Shown here in pieces: positions 32,661 to 42,966 of a stretch of 64,000 nt of DNA; position 1 is the stretch's first letter, and each line of letters begins with the position of its first letter. The stretch lies in assembly GCF_029784135.1 (NCBI RefSeq), contig NC_073745.1:277733803-277797802 (forward strand), in the 5' to 3' direction. Under the pieces are notes generated by a model. That model did no database searches. It worked only from the letters and a program-made list of their open reading frames with translations, and was not told where the DNA came from. A program made the translations under genes and the position numbers. Source of the stretch: Toxorhynchites rutilus septentrionalis. Its lineage: Eukaryota; Arthropoda; Insecta; Diptera; Culicidae.

Positions 32661-33310
32661 TCAGGAGTCAAGTTTTCGTTCCTCTTTATATGGACGTACA
32701 ATAAGAATACATACGGAAGCACAAAATAAGCGTCAGGGGGAAATGGAAATGTGGGTTGAAGTCAGTTGAATGAAGAGGCAGTTTTATATTCATTAGTTGA
32801 GTCAGTTGATATAACCACTGACTGGACTAGTTCACCAGTCATCCTCGCTAGTCAACGCTGGTCAATTCATTTTCTAGTCAAGTCATTTTTTTGTTGGCGG
32901 TGACTGCCGAAGCAGCTCTAGTCAAAGCGGAGCTACTGGGAGTAGAGTCGGTCTTCATTTTTCACCGTCGAAGATTTCGGGCCCTGATTGTTTGTTTACT
33001 CCACCAGTGTCCGTAACCGAGTGATAATGATAGAAGGATGGTGATTAGTCATTAGATGGTGCGTATCACGTACCAAAGCCGCCCTCTGTGGTTCTGGACG
33101 AGATGGCTCCTGTGATATGTATGGCCGAAATAAGGAAAAAAAAGCTCATCAAAGTAATATAAGATAATTATCATTATCGAACACAAGTTTTCTCACCAGA
33201 AAAAAAAATTTACCTTAGTATAAAGAAAATATATTTGAAATGGAAAAGGTAATTTTATTTATATTTTTTTATTTTCTGAGTGTTTATTCAACTCATTTCC
33301 TTTTCGCTTT

Positions 33311-33639
33311 AAACCCAACGGAACACGATGCTACATGTCTCAATGCGAATTTCAATTGGGTTAACAGCACCCAATACGATATGTGAAATCACTTTTTCGA
33401 ATATTCCTTCGTTTTTCCAAATTTTGCTCGTCGCATGAACTTTCCTTGGGACATTTTCCCCGTCGCATTCTTCCTTTCCTTTCCCTTCTTCAGTCAACCC
33501 ATCGAATGATTCTTATCGGAACAAAAAAAATACTTGTTCATCGCTCCCAACTTATTCGCCAGCACGTATGCAATCAGCAATGCCCACGCTAGTAACAATG
33601 AGCACTATCCATTTGTGCGCGTCGTTTGTTAAATGATCG
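33311..33639. other. Intergenic, no gene recognised
   Basis: Flank of the split histone-tail repeat. An AACAGCACC-AATACGATATG stretch still resembles the first inverted repeat near 1765-1795. No gene was seen. Confidence 0.35.
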
Positions 33640-33780
33640 ACCACGAGGGTATTTACATGCTGATTTCCCCCAGACACCTTGGATTTGAAATCTCTGTTAA
33701 GGAATACATGTCGGTGGGAAAAGCTCCTCCTACTTTCATGTATCTGCAACGCCGATTTCCCCCAGGCAGCTTGGTTTCTG
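33640..33780. repeat. Inverted ~96 bp repeat units
   Basis: About one and a half units of the TTCCCTAACA family in reverse orientation: CATGCTGATTTCCCCCAG, CTTGGATTTGAAATC, CTCTGTTAAGGAA and a second partial unit to GCAGCTTGGTTT. It abuts the transposase fragment directly. Confidence 0.65.
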
Positions 33781-33782
33781 GC

Positions 33783-33975
33783 GTCGGCCCACTACTCGAA
33801 GCGATCGTTAGAAGAGATGGAGCGGCTGAATATCGATGTGGTACTCAGGCCGGCGAACCCGCCCAATGTCTCCCAGCTGCGTCCCATCGAGAATTTCTAG
33901 GCAAACCTAAAGCGTAAGATCTACTCCAACAATTTTGTCGTGATAACTGAGAAGGAATTGATAAATAGACGAAGA
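33783..33975 (+). pseudogene. C-terminal fragment of a Tc1/mariner (ITmD37E-like) transposase
   Basis: The frame reads ASAHYSK, then RLNIDVVLRPANPPNVSQLR and PIENF, a TAG where Trp is expected, then ANLKRKIYSNNF and EKELINR. This corresponds to the transposase end: the residue after the second catalytic Asp region, the NPPNVPQLRPIE block that holds the final acidic catalytic residue, and the FWANLKRK tail. The left limit coincides with the repeat unit, so the fragment was cut by or moved with another insertion. It complements the N-terminal half at 6.86-7.54 kb, but the two need not be one copy. Confidence 0.75.
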
Positions 33976-34708
33976 AACAACTCAAAAATATGTCTACACG
34001 CATGTTTTCGTCCACCATAGCGAATGTTCCGGTTAACTGCCGGAAACAACAACTGAAACTGAATTCTTGGTTTTCAGAAACATGTGATTTTTGTTATTCA
34101 ACTTGTATCCCCAATATGTTCACGAAAGTTATAATCCTATGTCAAACATTTATCACATCGAGTATAAAAATTACTCAACAATTGCTGAGTCTTAATAAAA
34201 AAGACCTCAGTATATTTGCTGGCCTTATAAGGAGCATTGGTTTGTGTCGACGATCAGGATTATAAAGTTCATCAAACTGATTATTCCTAATTGGCACCTA
34301 TCTCGCTATAACTTTCAGTCTACTCCTCCATCAATAAGCAGTAGATAAGCTTGAAGAGTAGTAGAAAAAATGGGGTTCAAAATGATGGACGCCGTGGTTC
34401 ATATCCCACAGGGGAAAAAATATCCAGTTGAAGGCTTTGATGACGACTGATCGTTCAAAGACGGTATTGAAGCTTTGAAGCGAACTGAATTGAAATTTTG
34501 GGTTACGCATTATAGCTTCACATCTGGGGCTTTCAAAAACAATGACTTTCGACGCATATTTAGACTTATTAACGCTTTTCGGCTGTAACATAACCAGGTC
34601 TCATCGTGTACATGTTTTATCTCGTAAAGAAATCAATTTATTCAGTAATATTCAAATTTAGTTTATTCAAATTCAGTTCAGTAAAATATCTTAATTAAGT
34701 TATGAAGA
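33976..34708. other. Intergenic, no gene recognised
   Basis: A minus-strand frame at 34331-34591 has no recognised domain. An ATAATCCTATGTCAAAC sequence near 34132 is a weak copy of the recurrent GACGTAGGAC motif. Nothing else was supported. Confidence 0.3.
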
Positions 34709-35576
34709 TCACACATTGTCGGATGTTTCCGAAAAAGGGTTTTCTTGTGCCTTCGTATTCGCGGTCTTGGTTAGAGGTACGTCTAAGGTTCCTTTGGTAT
34801 AAACTGGCCTTCCGTCAGGCCTTTGGTACCACGTAGCTATTATTCGAGGATGTGGAAGTGTGTTATCAAATACTTTACGAACGTATGAATAAGCCTTCGG
34901 GGAATCAAAATGTAGCGCAGCTGCGAATCTACGCAAAGTTTCACTACAAGGATGACTATTCGTTCGCGAACGTAACTCCTCAAATAAAGCCTCATTGGAT
35001 GAATATTGCTGAAAAATGTACAGGAAATATTTGACTCTGTCTACGAGTATAAAAACCAGGGTTATTTACCTGCCATGCGGTACTGGTTACATCGACAAGC
35101 AATCCTTTTGACGCGATCTTATTCAAAAGATCCCGCATATTGCTCAATATGTCCTTTGTACGTTTGTGTTGCTTTAATTTTGTTGTTGTTTTTCGAGGCT
35201 GTGGTGATAGTTTTCCTTTGACTCCAGGCAAAACAATGAGAACCTCTTCAAATCCTATGTATTCATCTTCGTCGTCGGTCTGCTGAGATACACTGTCAAA
35301 AATTACCGGTATGGCAGTATCCTTCAGTCGCCTCCTTCCCTTGACGATGTAGAAATCAGTTTCGAGGAAATGTTTTGAGCATATCCGGAGGCAATTGGAA
35401 CGAATGTCATGAATAGTATAAACCTTTTTAACAGCATTCGCGATCGAATCCAACCAAGCAATACGTCGTTTCGGATTTTTAGGCATCCTGTGACAGGATA
35501 TCCACTCATTTCCTGTATCATCCTCGTATTTGTACCCGTGGAAATCACTGTTGCAGCCAGATACAAAGCATTTCAT
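34709..35576 (-). CDS. THAP-domain protein with P-transposase-like segment, two exons
   Basis: Exon 1 is 35576-35070 and exon 2 is 35008-34709, joined in phase 0 across a 61 nt GT-AG intron, giving 268 residues. Residues 1-95 form a THAP zinc finger: Cys3 and Cys8, a MPKNPKRRIAWL region, Cys-x2-His in ICSKHF, and a closing AIPVIF in place of the usual AVPxIF. The rest of exon 1 is basic. Exon 2 has RFAAALHFDSPKAYSYVRKV followed by LPHPRIIATWY, the helix-turn-helix segment that follows the THAP domain in P-element and THAP9 transposases. The RNase H-like catalytic and GTP-binding regions are absent. It is either a truncated P-like element or a domesticated DNA-binding protein; the open frame and clean splice sites favour the latter. 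Confidence 0.78.
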
Positions 35577-36654
35577 GTTAGATCTAACGAATTGAACAAA
35601 CTAAAGCTCAAAAACACGACGATCACTGAGATTTTATCCGTAGTCAATTGAACTGCGACCATCAAAACAAAAATTGTTGACATTTGATCTTAGCATTTGT
35701 GATACTCAACCCAGACCAATGATATTAGAATAACAGGTAGATTAGAGCCGAGATGAAAAATAGAAGGTGGAAAGATTCACGGGTTTTGCTTGTGTTAAAC
35801 TTTGATTGTATTAGTAGCCAGGAAGATAAGAAGTTCACATACCAGGCATAACAGTCAGTTACTCAAATGGTACAAAATTGAATGTGTCAACGAATAACGT
35901 TGAAAGTGGATATACAGAAAATAATTACATATTTCCAAAAAATATTTTTTGCGTTACATTCATCATTTGAAAAATAAACAGAACATGTCACGAACCAAAA
36001 TGTTTCATTTTTGTTATTTCTTCTTATATCAGAATTAGTATTCTAATTTTTACTATGTTTGGATTTTAGAGCATCTTCATGGTAGTTTATCTCTTGTTAG
36101 CAATTGTAATTCCTTTTTCCACAATTAGGGTGCTGAACACTTCATTCGTCTAAAACTAGGACGGAAGCAGAAAACTTTTCGTCTCAATTTAGGTCATATG
36201 GAGTCTATTCAATTTATTTTTCAAGTGCATTTTACGCGGAAAAAAACTTGCTACTTTTTTCTCATGCGCTGTAAAATGTTTTCCGCCAAAGGAAAAAACG
36301 ATTTTGTAACTCTGACTTTGTTCATTTACGTTTTTGGTCGATGTAACGAGAAGTAAAATAATATTGAAATAAAGTTTAGAACGCCTCAACAATACTGAAA
36401 TTTCAGTCTCTGCTAAAATTTCAGTTGGGCCCCTATGATTTTGAACGCTAGCATTGATTTAAGAAGAAATACTAATTTGTTCATTTTATCTGCTTATTTT
36501 TACTTTTAATAACAACACTTTTCCTATGTAGTGGACTATTATAAGAAAAGTAACATACATAAACAAAATCTGTGACGTCACAGATTTAAAAATCTTCCCA
36601 CCTTTCATTTTCCATCTCGGAATAGAGCCAACGTGATTTGACGTATACTACAGG
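35577..36654. other. Intergenic, no gene recognised
   Basis: AT-rich DNA upstream of the THAP gene. It would contain that gene's promoter, but no motif is evident. No P-element-like inverted ends were recognised. Confidence 0.3.
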
Positions 36655-37559
36655 CAGGGATGCCAGGTTTGAAGACATTTGACTTACTTTGAATACATTT
36701 GATTTTGTGAAGACATTTTGGAGACATTATGAAATATGTGAAGACATTTAGTATGATAGCCCATGTAAATTTTTGAGAGATATTATTTCCATAAAATTCA
36801 AACTATTGGCCGAAAAGATCGTCAAAAGCAATGGGGCTTTTGTCTCATTGTCATTCGCTCGCTTTTTATCGCGTATCACTTGTTTACTTTTGTTCTTATT
36901 AATCAACGGAGATTTTTATCTCGGGTTTTTTTTTAGTTCAACTAACAATAATCGCACCTCGGATAAACCTCATTGGTTATGATATCGCCACTGCGCAAAG
37001 CTAGCCTCAGGGTCATTCACTCGCTTTTTTCAAACTTTTTCAAGCAGGAAATCCACAAGTATATAGAATTAATTCAACAAGAAAGCGACTTTTACTTCAA
37101 ATATGGATCTGGAGAACTTCAAGCGGTTTGAATACATATTGTCCCTAGATGACATGAGCTCATTTGCATTAGAAAATTTGAATAATTGTGACATTGTATT
37201 TTTATTGCTTTGGCCTATATGGGCAATATTCACTCAATCAACGGTATATCAAGCTAATTATTATTTCTAAACTCATGAAATTTAGTTCGCAGTTGTGAAA
37301 TATATTCTTTGTTCATATTTATTGAAATAAACTTCAAAACCTCAAGGCAAGTTTAGTGAAATGCGCTAAATAACAATGCCAATTAAAATAAACATTGAAT
37401 AATCCATCAAACTTTGTTCAAAAGAAAGCTATGAATTTTAGTTTCCTTCGATATGATTGTGAAGACATTTGAAGACATATTTTCGTACCATGTGAAGACA
37501 TTTGAAGACATTTTCTCGTACCATGTGAAGACTTTTGAAAAAATCACCTGGCATCCCTG
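36655..37559. mobile_element. MITE with CAGGGATGCCAGGT ends
   Basis: CAGGGATGCCAGGT at the left is matched by ACCTGGCATCCCTG at the right. Subterminal GAAGACATTTGAAGACAT motifs are clustered at both ends. The 0.9 kb interior has no transposase. CAGGG tips suggest hAT, but the 8 bases on each side do not match, so a target duplication is not supported. Confidence 0.65.
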
Positions 37560-37737
37560 GCATGGTGAACGATATGTCAGATGGTGGTAAATTCAGGGGT
37601 ACGACTAAAACGTCAAATCCCTCATATTGCCAGTGTACCCAATATTGCTGCGGTTTACTGACATTTTGGTTCAATCAATTACTGTTGTGTACAACTCGGT
37701 GCGGTTATATAGTCGAATAGTGGCTAACTTTAAACTC

Positions 37738-38122
37738 CATGTTAAATGTGAACACCTCCATATGAAACCGAAATATGAATATCGCTCATGCAGTTAGAAT
37801 AAAGCAGCGCATTTTTCGATTTCAATCCTCGTAAATGATATGTTGATAAACAAATGACGCCATATTGATTTTGATTTTGGGTAGCCTATATTCAATTGAT
37901 GTCTAACCCCTGGGTAAATTCAGGGGTTGGACATCAACTGAATATAGGCTACCCAAAATCAAAATCAATATGGCGTCATTTGTTTACCAACATATCATTT
38001 GCGAGAATTGAAATCGTTGAAATCACGGAGATAGTAAAAATAAAGAAAAATGCGTTGCTTTATTTCTAACTGCATGAGCGATTTTCATATTTCGGTTTCA
38101 CATGGAGGTGTTCTCATTTAAC
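37738..38122. repeat. Near-perfect 385 bp hairpin
   Basis: Two arms of about 180-190 bp are inverted copies, closing at CCCCTG, a short GGTAAATT loop, then CAGGGG (37907-37926). Differences are a few substitutions plus an extra stretch in the right arm near 38020. The outer limits are TTAAATGTGAACACC and its complement. GGTAAATTCAGGGGT also occurs just outside at about 37587. It has no coding potential. Confidence 0.9.
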
Positions 38123-38440
38123 ATCCACCAGACGTCGACACCATCGCGAATTACAAATTTACCCAGGGGTATGATAACGATGCATAATTTGTATACCAAA
38201 CTCGTTAGTGTAATCTCTATCAGATTAGAAGACACGAAGCCGGTTTTAAAATTTTAAAATTTGAATGAAAATTTTCACATCAAGTTATCAAGTTAATTAT
38301 TTATCAAGTTAATTACTTGAAACACGTATTTCTGACTTTCATTCAACCATATAGCTATACAATTCCAAAATTGTTGCTGATTTTTTTGACGTAGGACTAC
38401 GTCTTTCATTTCTATACCGGGGTGTAAAATCAAAGTTTCG
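38123..38440. other. Spacer with a truncated GACGTAGGAC module
   Basis: At 38388 the module start TTTGACGTAGGACTACGTC through TCTATACCGGGGTGTAAAA is present but stops after AAAGTTTCGAAAAC, where the 3.2 kb inverted repeat begins. This looks like an insertion point within a module. Confidence 0.55.
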
Positions 38441-39789
38441 AAAACAGGAAGTGGGTTATATCTATGGTATAACCGCAAGGGTGACGTAGGACTATCGTTG
38501 ATTTAGAGATAATTTGTATGAAGTTGAATCTGAATTCATTCTGAATGAATGAATATTTGGAGAACTTCGAAAACGAGAGCGTTACGTTGGAGGCACAAAG
38601 TTTTATGCATCCAATATTGGATACGGAAATATCCTACTGATGGGGAAGAATAATCTTCAGAAGCTCTCCTGTTGATTGCGATTGATTGAAAAATCACAAA
38701 ACCTAATGTATTTGGTCACAGTGTTACATGGATAGAAAACATTAAAATAAACTCTTTCACATGAATATATTTTGAAAATTCCCAAAGGAACTGGCAGATT
38801 ATTTTCCAGCAATGATTAGATCTTTCCGGAACTTTCTCGATGCTGAATGGCATCCTAACGGAAAGAGTTCTGCGCGTGTATGTGTCGATCCTTCGCCATC
38901 CACCTCCTCCAGCACGTTAGGCAACGATGTTGTCTTGTCGATGTCCTCACGAAAAATGAATGTGTCTCACCACCAGAATATCGCGTAAGTATGCTTTTTG
39001 TGTGTGATTGAATCGAGAGAAGGTGTGGTTTACGATGGCAATTTGGAAGGCAAACTAGAGGGGAATGAACTCTCTGAGCTCGGAACTTTCGGCGACTGAG
39101 CAATAATCGATTGCGGGCGCATACAATATTGGATACGGAAATATCCTACTGATGGGGAAGAATAATCTTCTGAAGCTATCCTGTTAATTGCGATTGATTG
39201 AAAAACCACAAAACCAAATGTATTTGGTCACAGTGTTACATGGATAGAAAACATTCAATTAAACTCTTTCACATGAATATATTTTGAAAATTCCCAGATG
39301 AACTGGCAGATTATTTTCAGTAACGATTAGATATTTCCACATTTTCCTCGATACTGGAAGCCCACCAGTGGTTAATGCTAACTCGATAACCACCTGTTAA
39401 TAGCAATTGATTGAAACATATTTGGTCACAGTGTAACATGGATAGAAAACATTCAATTAAACTCTTTCACATGAATATATTTTGAAAATTCCCAAAGGAA
39501 CTGGCAGATTATTTTCAGTAACGATTAGATATTTCCACATTTTCCTCGATACTGGAAGCCCACCAGTGGTTAATGCCAACTCGATAACCACCTGTTAATA
39601 GCCGCGCGTGTATGTGTGTGTAGCGATGTCTTCCCAGGGAACCGTTTGTGGCATCACTCTCCTCCTGATAGATTCCCTTCTGGCCTAGGGTGCACAAACA
39701 GGCTCTTGGTGACACCGTTCATCCGCGCTTTCATGATAAATAAAGAGCTTCACCGCAACAGCGACAACATGCTCCAATCGCTGTTCAAT

Positions 39790-39840
39790 TAGAACTGAGT
39801 GGATTCCCGAGCGCCGCTCGCTTATATACCGATTGGTGAT
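39790..39840 (-). promoter_or_regulatory. Mirrored CCAAT/TATA core promoter
   Basis: On the minus strand the order is CCAATCGG, TATATAAGCGAGCG and then an initiator-like ACTCAGTTC, as in the plus-strand copy, so the two promoters diverge from the centre of the inverted repeat. Confidence 0.5.
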
Positions 39841-40267
39841 TTCAATAGCCTGTTTTGAAAGCAAATTTAAGACTATTGAAACAAGTTTTTGGATCAAAAA
39901 GTAACAAGTATATAACGCGTAGACATTTTATCTTTCGAATGAAGTGTTTATCATACCATTTCGTTCAGTTGTTTAAGAGCTATTAACGCTCAAAATCTCG
40001 GTCTCCGGCGTAACGCTTTCGTTTTCGAAACTTTGATTTTACACCCCGGTATAGAAATGAAAGACGTAGTCCTACGTCAAAACGAAAGCGTTACGCCGGA
40101 GACCGAGATTTTGAGCGTTAATACCTCTTAAACAACTGAACGAAATGGTATAATAAACATTTCATTCGAAAGATAAAATGTCTACGCGTTCTATACTTGT
40201 TACTTTTTGATCCAAAAACTTGTTTCAATAGTCTTAAAATTGCTTTCAAAACAAGCTATTGAAATCA

Positions 40268-40311
40268 CCAATCGGTATATAAGCGAGCGCCGCTCGGAAA
40301 TCCACTCAGTT
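40268..40311 (+). promoter_or_regulatory. Core promoter: CCAAT, TATA box and initiator
   Basis: CCAAT at 40268-40272, TATATAAG at 40276-40283 and TCAGTT at 40306-40311. The distance from the first T of the TATA box to the initiator A (40308) is 32 nt, the ideal arthropod spacing. The transcript would run through the module toward 41.6 kb. A mirrored copy is at about 39790-39840 on the minus strand, and a third, with a SINE at the initiator, is at 28.07-28.11 kb. Confidence 0.55.
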
Positions 40312-41643
40312 CTAATTGAACAGCGATGGGAGCATGTTGTCGCTTTTGTGGTGAAGCTCTTCGTTTATCATGAAAGCGCGGATGAACGGTGTCACCTGTT
40401 TATGCACCCTAGGCCAGAAGGGAATCCATCAGGAGGAGAGTGATGCCACAAACGGTTCCCCGGGAAGACATCGCTACACACACATACACGCGCGGAATTC
40501 TTTCCGTTTGGCTTTCCATTCAGCATCGAGAAAGTTCCGGAAAGATCTAATCATTTCTGGAAAATAATCTGCCAGTTCCTCTGGGAATTTAAAAATACAT
40601 TCATGTGAAAGAGTTTATTTGAATGTTTTCTAACCATATAACACAGCGATCAAATACATTTGATTTTGTAATTTTTCAACCAAGTGTAATTAGCAGGAAA
40701 GCTTCTGAAGATTATTCTTCCCCATCAGTAGGATATTTCCGTATCCAATATTGTATGCGTAAGCAATCGATTATTGCTCAGTCGCCGAAAGTTTCGAGCT
40801 CAGAGAGTTCATTCCCCTCTAGTATGCCTTCCAAATTGCCATCGTAAACCACACCTTCTCTCGATTCAATCACACACAAAAAGCATACTTAAGCGATATC
40901 CTGGTGGCGAGACACATTTATTTTTCGTGAGGACATCGACAAGACAACATCGTTGCCTAACGTGCTGGAAGAGGTGGACGGCGAAGGATCGACACATACA
41001 CGAGCAGAATTCTTTCCGTTTGGATGCCATTCAGCATCGAGAAAGTTCCGGAAAGATCTAATCATTGCTGGAAAATAATCTGCCAGTTCCTCTGGGAATT
41101 TAAAAATACATTCACGTGAAAGAGTTTATTTGAATGCTTTCTATCCATGTAACACTGTGACCAAATATGTTTCAATCAAGTGCAATTAACAGATGGTTAT
41201 CGAATTAGCATTAACCACTGGTGGGCTTCCAGTATCGAGGAAAATGTGGAAATATCTAATCGTTACTGAAAATAATCTACCAGTTCTCCTTGGAATTGAA
41301 AATTACATTCAAGCGAAAGAGTTTATTTTAATGTTTTCTATCCATAAAATATCCATATAATACATTTGGGTTTGTGATTTGTCAATCAAGTACAGTTAGC
41401 AGGAAAGCTTCTGAAGATTATTCTTCAGAACAAGGTTTTTCGTATCCTATATTGGATGCATGAAACCTTGTGCCTTCAACGTAACGCTCTTGTTTACGAA
41501 GTCCCCCAAATATTCATTTATTCATTCATTCAGAATGGATTTAGATTCAACTTCAAACAAATGATCTCTAAATCAACGATAGTCCTACGTCACCCTTGCG
41601 GTTATACCATAGATATAACCCACTTCCTGTTTTTCATTATAAT

Positions 41644-42266
41644 GTGCGATTCACATAGAACGTTACGGAAAAGAACGTCTACGTTCCGTCAACGTCTCCA
41701 CCAATTCACACATGCAGTCAATACTTGCACCAGCACCGTCACGTCAAATGTCAAACGAATGATCTATTCAATGTTTTTCGTGGTGTCGCCATCTACAACA
41801 ATTTTGAATTGCAATGCCCTCTTTCAAATCAGCATACCTAGAATCAGTCCTAAATTTAGAAAAAAAAACAGGGAAAATCATTGAAATATATTATTTAAAT
41901 GCCTAAAACCTGTAGTCCCGACCCTTTTTTAACAATAATAATATATAGACTGTTTTTCTCAGCTAGTCGTGAATTGATTTTAACTGAGAAATTTGAAACT
42001 GGGAGATATGTTGGCATAAAAAATGCAGCCAAAATCAAAACAAAAGCCGAGACACAAAGCCCAGACAAAAACCCAACGAGCCGTCCGTCTCCGTCAATTA
42101 TTCTTTTCTACAAATCCTGCCGGTCGTTTTCGTTGAACTTATGCTGACGGGTCGTTACGTTGCCGGTGTATGTGAATGTTTTCATATGAATTGCATGGTA
42201 GAATAACTGACGTAACGGAACGTGACGGAGCGTGAACGTGACGTGGATGTTGTATGTGAATCGCAC
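41644..42266. mobile_element. MITE with GTGCGATTCACATA ends
   Basis: GTGCGATTCACATA at 41644-41657 and TATGTGAATCGCAC at 42253-42266 are perfect inverted tips. Inner AACGTTACGGAA-type blocks are repeated inverted near the right end (ACGTAACGGAACGTGACGG). The interior has no transposase. A clear target duplication could not be set. Confidence 0.7.
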
Positions 42267-42966
42267 TTAATATAAAATTGTCTTCATAAACAATTTTCGT
42301 GTGAGACTTTTTCACCACCTGCAAACAAAAATGTTTTTAATTCAAATAGAATACTAATTTTATATGGAAAAGCTAATTTTCATTCATAATTTTAATTTTG
42401 AAAACGTTCATTCCGACTGAAAATCAGCTTTTCGTTGACGCTCCCCTAAACTAGTAAACGAAGCACAATGCCGCCAACGCGGATCGGTGTTTTGAAGAAA
42501 ACAAATACTTTTGACGTTTGAGATGTTGGCACCAAAAACATGGCGGGTGTCATACAGCTGATAGAAATATTCACTTTTAGCGTCGAAGCCATATACACGG
42601 AGAAAATTTGAAATTTCTGTTATGGCTATGCCATATCAAAGGAAGCAGATTGATTATTCAAAAAGTTGTGAACAAGTCGCTCAATGAACATAGCAAAATA
42701 AGTGCTATTAAATTAAGTAATATGCGTCACACAAAAACTCGTGTTCATGAAATAACTTGCCTAACTGTTTCACAAAGTTCATGTTAGTTCTATGAAATAT
42801 TTTGCGCTAATAGAAAGACCGCAACTATATTGAAATCATCTACAAGAACGCCGATTGATGCTCTGCATGGATGTGTAGCAAGAGCCCTATATTTTTATTG
42901 TATCTTACACAAAAATAACCCACACAGATAAAATAACGTGCAGAATTACGGCATTTTGTTCACAAA
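42267..42966. other. Intergenic, no gene recognised
   Basis: AT-rich spacer between two MITE-like elements. No feature was supported. Confidence 0.3.

Larger units (their letters stand above)
27309..32986. mobile_element. 5.7 kb hAT-type composite element carrying H3 pseudogenes
   Basis: The element begins CAGGGCACGG and ends CGGGCCCTG, so the tips CAGGGC are inverted. The 8 bp ATTGTTTG is duplicated exactly at 27301-27308 and 32987-32994. CAGGG-type tips with an 8 bp duplication are the hAT signature. Subterminal AGTCAGT/ACTGACT blocks are clustered near both ends (27330-27390 and 32790-32890). No transposase frame survives, so movement would need a partner. Inside lie a SINE, a GACGTAGGAC-led module, three H3 pseudogenes, a 150 bp MITE and several copies of an AAAATAATCTGCCAGTTCC module that also builds the 38.4-41.6 kb repeat. 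Confidence 0.75.
27130..33310. mobile_element. Histone-tail repeat split by the 27309-32986 insertion
   Basis: Positions 27130-27308 match 1230-1390 of the first inverted repeat, and 32987-33310 match its continuation (1390-1740). They include the GACACGACC and GACGTAGGATTCCG blocks on one side and the GGAAAAGGTAATTTT and GTGTTTATTCAAC blocks on the other. The two halves join once the inserted element is removed. In this copy the histone stem-loop has collapsed to GGACCC while the AAGAGTTTAACAATG downstream sequence is kept. Confidence 0.75.
38441..41633. repeat. 3.2 kb inverted repeat built from shared modules
   Basis: The ends are AAAACAGGAAGTGGGTTATA and its reverse complement, each followed by the hairpin GGTTATATCTATGGTATAACC-like sequence and GTGACGTAGGACTATCG. 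The two halves mirror each other around about 40050-40080. They contain the AGATCTAATC / AATCTGCCAGTTCC module in several copies (near 38600-38830, 39130-39340, 39410-39550, and the mirrored 40540-40760, 41030-41200, 41260-41460). Promoter-like modules point outward from the centre. A GGACATCGACAAGACAACAT block appears in each half. No transposase was found. Confidence 0.75.
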
